From an uncultured Nitrospirales bacterium (lineage in GTDB: Bacteria; Nitrospirota; Nitrospiria; Nitrospirales; UBA8639), in NCBI GenBank assembly GCA_958295805.1, contig OY282373.1:467001-531000 (forward strand): 64,000 nucleotides of DNA, read 5' to 3'. Positions within the stretch are counted from its first letter, which is position 1. Every line of letters starts with the position of its first letter. Made by a program: the position numbers and the translations under genes. This document shows, piece after piece, positions 41,984-50,914 of this stretch. The notes below the pieces were generated by a model, which was not told the DNA's origin, made no database searches, and saw only the letters and a list, made by a program, of their open reading frames with translations.

Positions 41984-44427
41984 CCGACTCCCTCCTTTCG
42001 AGGCTCAGGGGAGGCTTCAAGCGCCATTTGCCTGTCCAGCACTTCACGGCGGCCGTCGCGTCCGGGCGTACTTACCAAGCCTTCTTCTTCCATCCGTTCG
42101 ACCATTCGAGCGGCCCGGGGATAGCCCACCCGCAACCGACGTTGGATCAGTGAGGCCGAGGCCTGTCCCGAGGAGAGCACGATTTCTCTGGCTTGCTCAT
42201 AGACCTCGTCTCGCTCTTGTTCGTCTTCGACGTTCACGGAATCGTGCAGGACGGTTTCTTCGCAATAATCGGGTCCGGCCTCCGCCTTGACGTGCTGAAC
42301 CACGCGCAGGACTTCGTCATCGGAGACGTAGGACCCGTGGAGGCGAATCAGGCGTCCACCCGGCGCTAAATATAGCATGTCCCCGAGCCCAAGCAACGCT
42401 TCGGCGCCGTTGGCGTCCAGGATGGTTCGAGAGTCGATTTTGGAAGACACCTGAAAGGCAATGCGGGCTGGAAAGTTGGCCTTGATGAGGCCGGTGACCA
42501 CGTCGACCGACGGCCGTTGGGTAGCGAGAATCAGATGGATTCCCGAGGCTCGCGCCTTTTGAGCCAGTCGCGCGATTTTTTCTTCGACTTCTTTGGGCGA
42601 CATCATCATCAGATCGGCAAATTCATCAACGACGACCACGATATACGGGAGCGGTTCAGGATCGCCGGCGTCCTCATCTTCATGATCGCGATCAAGCGGT
42701 GGCACCGGCCGGACGGGGACGGCGGCCTGCTTCTTGCCCACCTTGAGATTATAGTCCCGAATGTCGCGCACGCCGTGCTCGGCCAGCAGGTGATAGCGGC
42801 GCTCCATTTCCTGCACGACCCACGTCAATCCACGAGCCGCAGCTTTTGGATCCGTCAACACCGGGTGCAACAGATGGGGAATCCCGTCGTACAATTTGAG
42901 TTCCAGGACCTTAGGATCAATCAGCATGAGCTTCACTTCGTCGGGATGCGCGGCAAAGAGAAGGCTGAGTAACATGCTGTTCAGCCCGACGCTTTTTCCG
43001 GCTCCCGTGGCTCCGGCCACCAAGAGATGAGGCATTTTTTTCAAGTCGGCCACGTAGGGCCGTCCAACGATATCTTTTCCCAAAGCCAGCGTTAATCGCG
43101 ATTGAGACCGGACGTATGGGTCGCTGGTTAGAATTTCCTGCAAGGCCACGGTTTCTCTCACGGGGTTGGGGACTTCGATGCCGACCGTGGATTTTCCCGG
43201 CAATGGCGCCACAATGCGGACACTGCCGGCCTTCAAGGCCATAGCTAACTCATGGGCAAGACTCACGATCCGTGCGACTTTGATGCCTGGCCCGGGCTCA
43301 AATTCATACATGCTGATGACTGGACCCGGATGCACTTCCGTGATCTTTCCCGCGATACCGAAGTTGTGCAACGTATTCGCAAGAATCTTGGACGCCGACT
43401 CCAGAATTTGATCCGTCTGCTGCGTAGTGGAAGCAGGAGGAGGGTCAAGCAGGTCTTGCGGATCAGGTAAATGATAGCCTGCCGCCACCTTCCGCGTGAC
43501 GTCGCGTCGAAGGGGTGGCGACTTCTCTCCGTCGCGGCTCAGGGCGGGCTCAGGCGCGTCCGGGTCAACCATATCCGGCTCATCCAACCCTTTCCCTTTC
43601 CCGTGGAGAGAGGGAGCGGGTGAGGGGCCGTTTTCACCCTTCCCCTTTAATGGTTCATCCTTCCTGAACAACGAGAAAGACCCGCTTTGTGCATTGAGCA
43701 TGCGATTGATTTTGACCGGTTTGTTGGCCCTGGGTTTTCGATTGTGTCGAAACCGGGAAAGCCAGCCAAAGGAGAGACGCGGGACGACGCTTCCCATCAC
43801 TTTGAGGCTCAGGGCAAGTTTCCCGATTTTCTCAACGCCGCGAGGGATGCGTCCGAACGTGGCGGCAATGGAGAACGGGGCGACGAGCCGGATGGAGATG
43901 AGCAGAATCGCCGTCAACAACACCGTGCTTCCCAGTCGGGCAAACAAGGGGTCCACGGCCTCTGCGATCCAGGTCCCCGTCTGACCGGCATAAAGGTCGG
44001 TGGTGATTCCCTCATGCAACGCGTGAATGGAGGACGGATGATGCAGGTGGATGAGCGTGCTCGCGCTCAGGACCAGCAGCCCGGAACCCAGGAAACTGCG
44101 GGTTTTCTCGGACCAGCGTTCTTCTTGAAAGACGCGAATCCCTTGCAGCAGGATTAAAAAAGGAATCGTCAGTGCAGCGGTGCCCAAGAACCCGATCAAC
44201 CCTGCGGCAATCAAGGCCCCCACCAGCCCCACCCAGTTGTGCGGGCTCGCTCCATCGCTTGGCCCGAACCAGCCGCCGTCTAGGATCGAAAACGACCACA
44301 GGCTGAGAAACACCAGGACGGCCAGGGTAATCAGAAAAATACCCAGAATTTCGCGGCGGAGTCTGGAAGGAGGGGAGGGCACTGCCCGCTTGTTGGGGCT
44401 CTTCGCGGACCTCTGAAAGATCCTCAT
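41980..44427 (-). CDS. ftsK: DNA translocase FtsK
   Basis: 815 residues. The N-terminal part has about four transmembrane helices (first about 30-50). The motor domain begins near residue 330: KITEVHPGPVISMYEFEPG, Walker A GATGAGKSVGLNSM, Walker B PYIVVVVDEFADLMM and the C-terminal gamma winged helix (QRRLRVGYPRAARMVERMEEEGL) that reads KOPS sites. FtsK moves chromosome ends to the septum and activates XerCD. The linker at about 255-310 contains peptides encoded by REP-like and CCTGAGCC-type repeats (GENGPSPAPSLHGKGKGLD), and the last residues also come from such a repeat. Confidence 0.95.
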   Translation of the reverse strand: MRIFQRSAKSPNKRAVPSPPSRLRREILGIFLITLAVLVFLSLWSFSILDGGWFGPSDGASPHNWVGLVGALIAAGLIGFLGTAALTIPFLILLQGIRVFQEERWSEKTRSFLGSGLLVLSASTLIHLHHPSSIHALHEGITTDLYAGQTGTWIAEAVDPLFARLGSTVLLTAILLISIRLVAPFSIAATFGRIPRGVEKIGKLALSLKVMGSVVPRLSFGWLSRFRHNRKPRANKPVKINRMLNAQSGSFSLFRKDEPLKGKGENGPSPAPSLHGKGKGLDEPDMVDPDAPEPALSRDGEKSPPLRRDVTRKVAAGYHLPDPQDLLDPPPASTTQQTDQILESASKILANTLHNFGIAGKITEVHPGPVISMYEFEPGPGIKVARIVSLAHELAMALKAGSVRIVAPLPGKSTVGIEVPNPVRETVALQEILTSDPYVRSQSRLTLALGKDIVGRPYVADLKKMPHLLVAGATGAGKSVGLNSMLLSLLFAAHPDEVKLMLIDPKVLELKLYDGIPHLLHPVLTDPKAAARGLTWVVQEMERRYHLLAEHGVRDIRDYNLKVGKKQAAVPVRPVPPLDRDHEDEDAGDPEPLPYIVVVVDEFADLMMMSPKEVEEKIARLAQKARASGIHLILATQRPSVDVVTGLIKANFPARIAFQVSSKIDSRTILDANGAEALLGLGDMLYLAPGGRLIRLHGSYVSDDEVLRVVQHVKAEAGPDYCEETVLHDSVNVEDEQERDEVYEQAREIVLSSGQASASLIQRRLRVGYPRAARMVERMEEEGLVSTPGRDGRREVLDRQMALEASPEPRKEGVG
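43530..43645. repeat. REP-like and CCTGAGCC repeats in frame inside ftsK
   Basis: CGGCTCAGGGCGGGCTCAGG is followed by CCCTTTCCCTTTCCCGTGGA and GAGAGGGAGCGGGTGAGGGG, the latter a REP-like palindrome. They encode part of the FtsK linker between membrane and motor domains. Confidence 0.65.
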
Positions 44428-44458
44428 GCGATCAATCTAGCACAGAGGGTTCGGTTTA

Positions 44459-45376
44459 TCAATCAACAGACGTAGGCGTCTCCGTTTCGGAATCATTGGG
44501 AGTTCCGCACGACGTTGCGCGTGACGCGAGATGGGAAGACACGGCCTTCGCCAACGCCGTAAACTCCTGGACCGTGATGGTTTCAGCCCGCCGCCGTGGG
44601 TCAATGTGGGTGCGTTCCAAGGCTTGTTGAATCACGGGCTGGTCCCAACCTGCGTCCCGATACGAGTTCATCACGGTTTTGCGCCGATGCGCAAACGCAC
44701 CCCGGACGATCTTCATCAACGTCCGATCAAACTGTTCATCCGGGCGTCGTCGCGATCGACTCGTGAGGTGGACCACGGCCGAGTCCACGACCGGCACGGG
44801 CCGAAAACATCTCCCCGGCACGGTAAACGCCTTGCGTGCTTCGGCATGGTACTGGCTCATGACGGACAAGACGCCGTAATCGCGTGAACCGGGTTGCGCG
44901 ACGATGCGCGTGACCACTTCATCCTGCAACGTCAACACCAGTCGGTGAAGGCGATCACGGTGCCGCAGCAACCGAAACAACAGAGGCGTGGACACGTTGT
45001 ACGGCAAATTCGCAATGACCACCGTTCCCATGGGCAGCGTGTCGTAGGGAAACTCCAGGGCGTCGCCGTGGTGCAATTCCAAACGATCGTTCACGCGGAG
45101 GGCGGAAAGATAGCGGACGAGTCGGAGATCGAGTTCCACGGCAATGACGTGAGCCGCGCGTTCACACAACAACTGCGTCAAAGCCCCGCGTCCGGGCCCG
45201 ATTTCAAAGATGATGTCCTGTGGCCGGACCTCGGCGACCTTCAGAATTTTTCGGACGACGTGACGATCAACGAGAAAATGTTGCCCAAGGCGTTTGTACG
45301 GCGGGGGAGGAGGGGGCATTGCGGGCGTGGGATTTGTGATTGCTGATTGGTTCAATCTGGAATCGACCATCGACAC
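44459..45376 (-). CDS. rsmA: 16S rRNA dimethyladenosine transferase RsmA (KsgA)
   Basis: 305 residues. KRLGQHFLVDRHVVRKI, IIFEIGPGRGALTQLL (SAM motif I), VIAVELDLRLV (acidic motif II) and VVIANLPYNVSTPLLF (NLPY catalytic motif IV) are diagnostic. It dimethylates two adjacent adenines in helix 45 of 16S rRNA. The open frame begins at a GTG (45376); an ATG two codons later, or the Met before PPPPPPYKRLG, are alternatives since the first 20 residues are not conserved. ftsK starts 32 bp downstream. Confidence 0.95.
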   Translation of the reverse strand: MSMVDSRLNQSAITNPTPAMPPPPPPYKRLGQHFLVDRHVVRKILKVAEVRPQDIIFEIGPGRGALTQLLCERAAHVIAVELDLRLVRYLSALRVNDRLELHHGDALEFPYDTLPMGTVVIANLPYNVSTPLLFRLLRHRDRLHRLVLTLQDEVVTRIVAQPGSRDYGVLSVMSQYHAEARKAFTVPGRCFRPVPVVDSAVVHLTSRSRRRPDEQFDRTLMKIVRGAFAHRRKTVMNSYRDAGWDQPVIQQALERTHIDPRRRAETITVQEFTALAKAVSSHLASRATSCGTPNDSETETPTSVD

Positions 45377-45399
45377 TCAGCCATGTCTCATGATCGGCG

Positions 45400-45744
45400 T
45401 CAGGCCGAGGGGGACTCTGCCGAATCAGAGGCGGGAAGCCCCTGGGTTTCGATCTCTTTCGAGAGGGCGTAGAGATGCCGGAGGCACATTTCAATGTCGT
45501 CACTCAATTCATCGTACATATCCGCTCCGGCAAACGTCGTTTCCAACCAATCTTTGGATAATCGTCGTTGGTACGCGGGGTCCACGTGTTCTCCGAGCTG
45601 ATGCACCACCTGCTTTTTCCATTTCGCAAACTGTTCTTTTGCCAACACCGCGTTCACCGCTTGCACTAAATGCGGTTGAATAATTTTGAGTTCCTGAATT
45701 TGCTTGGCAAGAAAGGCCAAGGCTTGCCTGGTTTGGTTGTTCAT
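45400..45744 (-). CDS. conserved small protein coupled to fmt
   Basis: 114 residues from the ATG at 45744, which overlaps the fmt stop by 4 nt (ATGA) and has AAGGA upstream. A longer frame to 45810 is read out of a dispersed repeat (IPAHAGIQ peptide) and is rejected. The protein is helical and charged: LAFLAKQIQELKIIQPHLV, then KWKKQVVHQLGEHVDPAYQRR. No family recognised. Coupling to fmt and proximity to rsmA suggest a housekeeping role. Confidence 0.75.
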   Translation of the reverse strand: MNNQTRQALAFLAKQIQELKIIQPHLVQAVNAVLAKEQFAKWKKQVVHQLGEHVDPAYQRRLSKDWLETTFAGADMYDELSDDIEMCLRHLYALSKEIETQGLPASDSAESPSA

Positions 45745-46766
45745 GCCGATGATCCTTGCTCGTTGACCCTTCTGGATTCCCGCGTGCGCGGGAATGACGG
45801 GCTTGGACAACCGGAGGGCTGCGAGCCGAACGTCTCATGCACGTGAAGCGCGTGTCCTTGAAGAAAACGTTCCACCGACGTGCGTGTTTTATTCGCGGGT
45901 TGAACGTTGAGGATTTCCACGCTGCCTTCACACGTTGCCACCCAGAATGATTTCGGTCCCACCGCCAGTATCGTCCCCGGCGGGTGCCCATTGTTTCTGA
46001 CCGGGGCGTCCCGTCCCGCCACCCGGCATTTCCAAATAATCAGCCGCTGCTGTTGATAAAAGGTATAAGACCCGGGCCAAGGGGACAGGCCTCGAATCCT
46101 GTTGGTCACGTCCGTGCTTGACCGGCTCCAATCAATCACGCCGTCTTCTTTTTTCAACGAGGGGGCATACGTGGCCCGGGTATGATCTTGTGGGTGAGCC
46201 GTCACCGATTGCGTTTCTAAACGGTTGAGGGTTTCCACCAACAGCGCCCCGCCGACTTTCGCCAATCGGTCTCCCAATTCTGCGGCGGTTTCGTCAGGGT
46301 CAATGGTCACCGATTGCCGGAGCAGCATATCACCCGTATCCATCCCTTCATCCATGAACATGGTGGTGAGACCCGTTTCCGATTCCCCGTGAATGAGTGC
46401 CCACTGAATCGGCGCGGCTCCTCGATATTTGGGTAACAAGGACCCATGAACGTTCACGCAGCCCAGGGGCGGCAAATCCAGAATGGCCTTGGGAAGAATC
46501 CGACCGAACGCCGTGACGGCGATGAGATCCGGTCTCCACTCGGAGAGTTGACGAAGGAATTCCGGGCTTTTCATGTGCGTCGGTTGAATCACGGGCAACC
46601 CCTGGGACAAGGCCGACACTTTCACGGGAGACGGCATGGTCACCTGTCCTCTTCCTTTAGGCCGGTCCGGCTGCGTGACCACCCCCACCACCTCAGAGTG
46701 CGCTGCAACGAGGGCTTCAAGCGAAGGCACGGCAAAAGCAGGTGTTCCCATAAAGACAATGCGCAT
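45741..46766 (-). CDS. fmt: methionyl-tRNA formyltransferase
   Basis: 341 residues from the ATG at 46766, which has GGAG 8 nt upstream and matches the family start (MRIVFMGTPAFAVPSLEAL); the frame is open for 85 further codons upstream without support. The catalytic region CVNVHGSLLPKYRGAAPIQWALIHG and the later SxxLP-type loop are intact, as is the C-terminal tRNA-binding domain. It formylates initiator Met-tRNA. The last about 25 residues (SFPRTRESR and after) are encoded by an ATTCCC/GGGAAT repeat at 45773-45800, so the natural C-terminus has been replaced or extended. Confidence 0.94.
   Translation of the reverse strand: MRIVFMGTPAFAVPSLEALVAAHSEVVGVVTQPDRPKGRGQVTMPSPVKVSALSQGLPVIQPTHMKSPEFLRQLSEWRPDLIAVTAFGRILPKAILDLPPLGCVNVHGSLLPKYRGAAPIQWALIHGESETGLTTMFMDEGMDTGDMLLRQSVTIDPDETAAELGDRLAKVGGALLVETLNRLETQSVTAHPQDHTRATYAPSLKKEDGVIDWSRSSTDVTNRIRGLSPWPGSYTFYQQQRLIIWKCRVAGRDAPVRNNGHPPGTILAVGPKSFWVATCEGSVEILNVQPANKTRTSVERFLQGHALHVHETFGSQPSGCPSPSFPRTRESRRVNEQGSSA
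45773..45800. repeat. dispersed palindromic repeat at the 3' end of fmt
   Basis: CTGGATTCCCGCGTGCGCGG plus GAATGACGG. The stem is ATTCCCGCG-TG-CGCGGGAAT. In the fmt frame it encodes SFPRTRESR. Confidence 0.8.
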
Positions 46767-46963
46767 GGACATTTCTCCAAATCCGCTACCGTCGCCGGTC
46801 CCAGTAAATAAAAACTTTTTCCATTTCGCCTCTCCGTTGTTCGCGTGAGTCACACGCGTTGTTGCCTGATGCTGAACGTGTTGTCCGCGTATTGTGCCGG
46901 GGCAAACCCTGCCGTGCAAGGCGTGCCGTGCGTCCGTCAAGCGTACCGGCGTGTTGCAACGAC

Positions 46964-46978
46964 TGGATTTGCTATGAT
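46964..46978 (+). promoter_or_regulatory. putative extended -10 promoter of yebC
   Basis: TTTGCTATGATAC supplies TGnTATGAT, an extended -10 box (TATGAT at 46973-46978), about 40 bp before the yebC ATG. The -35 region is weak (GTGTTG). The 253-bp gap between fmt and yebC otherwise shows no gene. Confidence 0.45.
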
Positions 46979-47019
46979 ACAAGCCAACCGAGTTTTTTCT
47001 TGAAGAAGGACACGCGAGC

Positions 47020-47772
47020 ATGGGCGGTCATAGTCACTGGTCAACGATCAAACGTCATAAAGCCGGGGTCGATGCCAAACGGGGAAAGCTGTTTACCAAG
47101 CTCCTCCGCGAACTCACCGTGGCCGCCCGTGCGGGTGGAGACTCCGATGCGAATCCGAGCCTGCGGACTGCCGTGGCCAAAGCCAAAGACGCCAACATGC
47201 CGGCCGAGACCATTAAACGCGCCATTCAGCGAGGCACCGGAGAATTGCCGGGCGTCCACTATGAGGAATTGACGTTGGAAGGGTACGGTCCCGGTGGAAC
47301 CGGACTGCTGATCGAGACCATGACGGATAATCGGAATCGGACGGTCGCGGAAATTCGCAGTATGCTCGGAAAAAATCACGGGACCATGGCCGAAGCCGGG
47401 GCGGTGGCGTGGCAGTTTGACAAAAAGGGACTGTTCCTCGTGGAAGGAAACGCGGTTGAGGAAGACCAACTCCTGGGTATTGCCCTGGAAGCCGGAGCCG
47501 ACGATGTCAAAAAGTCCGGGGCCGGCTTTGAACTGACCACCGAGGTGTCCGTGTTTGACGCGGTCAAGACGGCACTGCAACGTGCCAACGTTGACGCCTC
47601 GCTTGCTGAAATTACCTATCTGCCTCAGAATCATGTCCGTCTCGATGAAAAACCCGCCGAGCAAATGTTGAAATTAATGGAAATCCTGGACGATCATGAC
47701 GACGTCCAGAAAGTTCATGCCAACTTTGACATCCCGGACGACGTGATGGAAAAAGTCGCGGGATCCGGGTAA
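47020..47772 (+). CDS. yebC: YebC/PmpR family protein
   Basis: 250 residues, full length. MGGHSHWSTIKRHKAGVDAKRGKLFTKL is the universal start, followed by NPSLRTAVAKAKDANMPAETIKRAI and YEGYGPGGTGLLIE-like strands. YebC proteins are ribosome-associated or transcription-factor-like; members relieve ribosome stalling at proline runs or regulate genes. Often placed next to ruvA and ruvC; ruvA follows here by 29 bp. AAGGA precedes the ATG. Confidence 0.95.
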   Translation: MGGHSHWSTIKRHKAGVDAKRGKLFTKLLRELTVAARAGGDSDANPSLRTAVAKAKDANMPAETIKRAIQRGTGELPGVHYEELTLEGYGPGGTGLLIETMTDNRNRTVAEIRSMLGKNHGTMAEAGAVAWQFDKKGLFLVEGNAVEEDQLLGIALEAGADDVKKSGAGFELTTEVSVFDAVKTALQRANVDASLAEITYLPQNHVRLDEKPAEQMLKLMEILDDHDDVQKVHANFDIPDDVMEKVAGSG

Positions 47773-47801
47773 CCGCCGTCGTTTTTGACGCGCGCCCTTC
47801 C

Positions 47802-48413
47802 ATGATTGCCACCTTGACGGGAACATTAGCCGCCAAAGACCCGTCACGAATCATTCTCAACGTCCACGGAGTCGGATATGAGGTGTTGATCCCGCTCAGC
47901 ACCTATTTCGCGTTACCCGAACCTCAAACGCCGCTGACGCTTCAGATTTTCACCGCCATGAAAGAAGACGCCATTCAATTGTTCGGGTTCCTCACGTTGG
48001 TGGAAAAAGACGCCTTTCTATTGCTGACCAAAATTTCCGGGGTGGGCGGCAAATTGGCCCTGAGCATCTTGTCCACCTTGGCGGTCCCCGACCTGACCGG
48101 TGCCATTCAAAACAATGACCTTGAGAAACTGGCGTCGGTGCCGGGAATCGGGAAAAAATCCGCGGGCCGCATTGTCCTGGAACTCAAAGATAAAATCGCC
48201 CTCTTGCAGGAGGGAGGGCAGGAAGACGACACGCTGGCACTGCCGGGGGCGTTGCGCGATTTTCAGAACGATGCCGTTTCAGCGTTGGTCAACCTGGGAT
48301 ACCGGCCGCGAGAGGTCAAGGATGCCGTCAAACACGTGAGCCGAATGAGTCCTCCGCCGACCTCACTTGATGAACTGATTCGGGAAGGACTGAAAATTCT
48401 CTCAAAGCCATAA
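47802..48413 (+). CDS. ruvA: Holliday junction branch migration protein RuvA
   Basis: 203 residues. The N-terminal OB fold (MIATLTGTLAAKDPSRIILN, then GVGYEVLIPLST), the double helix-hairpin-helix (LLTKISGVGGKLALSILS, LASVPGIGKKSAGRIVLEL) and the C-terminal domain III (DAVSALVNLGYRPREVKDAV) are all present. RuvA tetramers bind four-way junctions and recruit RuvB. ruvB and ruvC are not in the window. Confidence 0.95.
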   Translation: MIATLTGTLAAKDPSRIILNVHGVGYEVLIPLSTYFALPEPQTPLTLQIFTAMKEDAIQLFGFLTLVEKDAFLLLTKISGVGGKLALSILSTLAVPDLTGAIQNNDLEKLASVPGIGKKSAGRIVLELKDKIALLQEGGQEDDTLALPGALRDFQNDAVSALVNLGYRPREVKDAVKHVSRMSPPPTSLDELIREGLKILSKP

Positions 48414-48436
48414 GCCGTTCAAGATTACCGACTCCC

Positions 48437-48485
48437 TCCCTCTCCCTCTCACTCCCCCCGGGAGAGGGCCGGGGTGAGGGAGACG
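48437..48485. repeat. REP-like palindrome downstream of ruvA
   Basis: CCCTCCCTCTCCCTCTCACT and CCGGGAGAGGGCCGGGGTGA make an inverted repeat with a GGTGAGGG tail, the reference intergenic form of the element that also lies in frame in recG, mod and ftsK. Confidence 0.7.
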
Positions 48486-48540
48486 GGGTCCGGGAGAGAA
48501 ATTGACACCGCGTCATGCACCAGGATAGACTTCAACAACC

Positions 48541-48981
48541 ATGAGCACCCTCATTTATGACACCCACAAGTTTATCACCAAGATGACCAAGGCTGGAATG
48601 CCGCAACCACAAGCCGAGGTCTTGGCCGAATCCCACGTGGAATTGATGGAGACCACGCTAGCCACAAAGCAGGACTTGAAAGACCTCAAAGCCGAACTCA
48701 CCGGCGAGATGAAAGACCTCAGAGCCGAGCTCACCGGCGAGATGAAAGACCTCGAAGGCAAGCTCACCGGCGAGATGAAAAACCTCGAAGGCAAGCTCAC
48801 CGGCGAAATGAAAGACCTCGAAGGCAGACTAAACAGCGAAATGAAAAACCTCAGAGGCGAGATGAAAGACCTCAAAGCCGAGCTCACCAGTAAGATCGAT
48901 AAAGCCATCATCAAGATCATCGGAACCATCACCGCGGTCATGGTTGGCTTGGCCGCGATCATGGCCTTCCTGAAATTCTAA
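48541..48981 (+). CDS. coiled-coil protein with 11-residue repeats and C-terminal membrane anchor
   Basis: 146 residues, similar in layout to DUF1640/CCDC90-type proteins. A conserved head (YDTHKFITKMTKAGMPQPQAEVLAESHVE) is followed by about five near-identical 11-residue units (ELTGEMKDLRA, ELTGEMKDLEG, KLTGEMKNLEG, ...) that match a right-handed or hendecad coiled coil. One transmembrane helix closes the protein (IIGTITAVMVGLAAIMAFLKF). At DNA level the units are 33 bp long and nearly identical, so copy number is likely variable. Function unknown; membrane-attached trimer is inferred. Confidence 0.85.
   Translation: MSTLIYDTHKFITKMTKAGMPQPQAEVLAESHVELMETTLATKQDLKDLKAELTGEMKDLRAELTGEMKDLEGKLTGEMKNLEGKLTGEMKDLEGRLNSEMKNLRGEMKDLKAELTSKIDKAIIKIIGTITAVMVGLAAIMAFLKF
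48696..48850 (+). repeat. 33-bp tandem repeats inside the coiled-coil gene
   Basis: Units of the form GAGCTCACCGGCGAGATGAA AGACCTC(A/G)... repeat every 33 bp, about five copies, with few differences between them. Confidence 0.8.
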
Positions 48982-49476
48982 CCCCACCCAAAACCAGCTC
49001 CCGATGAAGCTCCGCACCCCAAGCTTCACCGAGCAACTTCACATCCGCCTTACACCCGCCGAGCAACACAACCGGCTTGCCCACGTCAAGAAATGAGGGA
49101 TGCCGTAGACGGCGTCGACGTGGAGATGCCGCGTCAGGCTCAATACCCTCAATGCCCTCAAGCAGACTTCATAATCCCCCTCTTCCTCAAAGGGAGAGGG
49201 AGCCAAGCGACCGCGCACAGCGTCTCGGTTCGCCTAAGCTGGCAGTGGTAGTTGGAACATCCCGGGAGCAGAGACCCCCCACCCCCGCCCTCTCCCTCAA
49301 GGGGAGAGGGAACCAGGCGACCGCACACGGCGTCTCGGTTTGGTTGGGGTGGCAGTGGTAGCTTGATGATTCTGCCCCCTCACCCTGTTTCCCTCACCCC
49401 GACCCTCTCGCGGGGGAGAGGGAGACAGAAGGGGGTTGGGGAGGAAGGGGGCTTTCCCTCCATTGTGACTCACCCT
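48982..49476. other. intergenic region with REP-like and long direct repeats
   Basis: No gene seen. A direct repeat of about 74 bp occurs at 49178-49251 and 49288-49361 (offset exactly 110 bp); each starts with a palindrome of the CCTCTCCCTCAAGGGGAGAG type and ends in GGCAGTGGTAG. A third palindrome of the REP class lies at 49380-49432, followed by the dead IS30 copy. Confidence 0.7.
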
Positions 49477-50498
49477 TGTGGATTCACATTTCAAGTGCCA
49501 CACTTGGTGGATAAAAATCTCCGCGGGCGTGGCATACCCGAGGCACTTCCGCGGGGTGTGGTTGTAAGCGTGAACTAGGTGATGAAACCGCTGGTCAGAG
49601 AGGGTGGCCAGGTCGGTTTTGCGGGGCAGGGGGCGGCGCAGACGGCCGATGGCGTTCTCGGCGCCGCCTTTCTGCCAGGGGGCGTAAAGGTCACAGAAGA
49701 AGGTCTCAATGCCGAGGGCATGGAGGCGGTGATGAGAGGCGAACTCCGTCCCATTGTCGAAGGGGACGGTCTGGCGGCCGTGAGGTGGGACGGGAGCAAG
49801 GAGGTGAGTCAGGGCGTGGGCGATAGGGGCGGCGGCTTTGCCCGGGGGGCGCACGGCAAGGAGGAGGCGGGAGGTGCGCTCGTGGAGAGTAAGGATGGCT
49901 TGGCCATAGGTGCGGAAGAGCATCAGATCGGCTTCCCCGTGGCCCGGGGTCTGGCGGTCAGCGGCTGCGGCGGGGCGCTCAACGAGGGGGCGGCGGTGAG
50001 CCATCAAGGCGGCGGGGCGGCGGCGGCCGCGGGTGGCTTTGGCTCGGGGCAGAGAGTGGCGCCAGGCATAGGTTTTCGTCCGGGCGATCTGAGCGTAGAG
50101 GAAGCGGTAGATGGTTTCGTGAGAAATAACCGGCTGCCCGGCGTCGAGGGCGAGGCGCCCGGCCCCCTGCTCGGGGGTCCACCCCTGCTGGAGGCGGGTG
50201 AGGACCGTGGTGCGGAGGGGGGCATCACGGGCCAGTTTGGCTCTGCGCCACCGGCGGGCGCGGGCCTGCTGCTCGGCATACCGGGGCTGGGATCCCTAGG
50301 TGTGGGAGCGATTGCGCTTCAGTTCGCGAGCCACGGTTGATGGCGGGCGATCCAGAGTTGCCGCAAGATGTGCCGGAGCGAGAGCCCGGCGGCATGTAGG
50401 TGGGCCAGGTCACATCGGTCTTCCAGGGTGAGGTGGTGAGAGTGGGTTCCCATGACAACACCTTAGCAAGGTGTTGCACTTCGTTTGTGAATTTAGGG
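49477..50498 (-). mobile_element. IS30-family insertion sequence, degenerate second copy
   Basis: Same orientation and ends as the copy at 17776-18804 (left ATTCACATTTCAAG, right TTCGTTTGTGAAT). About 1.02 kb and highly similar throughout, but its transposase frame is broken. The left flank ends a set of REP-like repeats. Confidence 0.85.
49482..50453 (-). pseudogene. inactivated IS30 transposase
   Basis: The start MGTHSHHLTLEDRCDLAHLHAAG matches the intact copy. Compared with it there is a 2-nt insertion near 50365 (CCGCAAGATG instead of CCGCGATG on the plus strand) and an in-frame TAG near 50296-50298. The catalytic part (FDNGTEF, APWQKGGAENAIG) is still open downstream but cannot be expressed as one protein. 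The C-terminal frame again reads through the inverted repeat into flanking DNA. Confidence 0.88.
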
Positions 50499-50914
50499 AA
50501 TGACAGGGATGATGCCGTGTATGTTTAGGGCGTGTCCTCCGCCATTCCGCCTTCCTCCGCCATTCTCCCTCCTCTGTCATTCTGAGCGCAGCGAAGAATC
50601 TGGCTTCCCGTTGGTACGGGCATGACGCCGGGGGCGTGGGACAGAGGATCGAGTACGGGCATTTCTTCCCCTCACCCCAGCCCTCTCCCTCAAGGGGAGA
50701 GGGAGGAAGAGAGGGATTCTCCCGCCATTTTGAATCACCCCGCGAAAGGGGGAATCCAGCGTCTTTTCCCTCTTGCCACGCGGCGGAGGGCTGCCTCGCA
50801 CCGGGCATCCGGTTCGCGCCCGCGGGAAGCTAAAGAGGGACCTGGAGACCTCCGGCTGCCTCTGGCTTCCCGTTGCCATGGGCATGACGGCGGCAACGTG
50901 AGGGCGAACACTGG
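50499..50914. other. intergenic region with dispersed repeats
   Basis: No gene seen. It holds TCATTCTGAGCGCAGCGAAG (about 50577-50600), a REP-like palindrome CCCTCTCCCTCAAGGGGAGA (50682-50710) and two copies of GGCTTCCCGTTG-4-GGGCATGACG (about 50602 and 50868). Confidence 0.6.
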
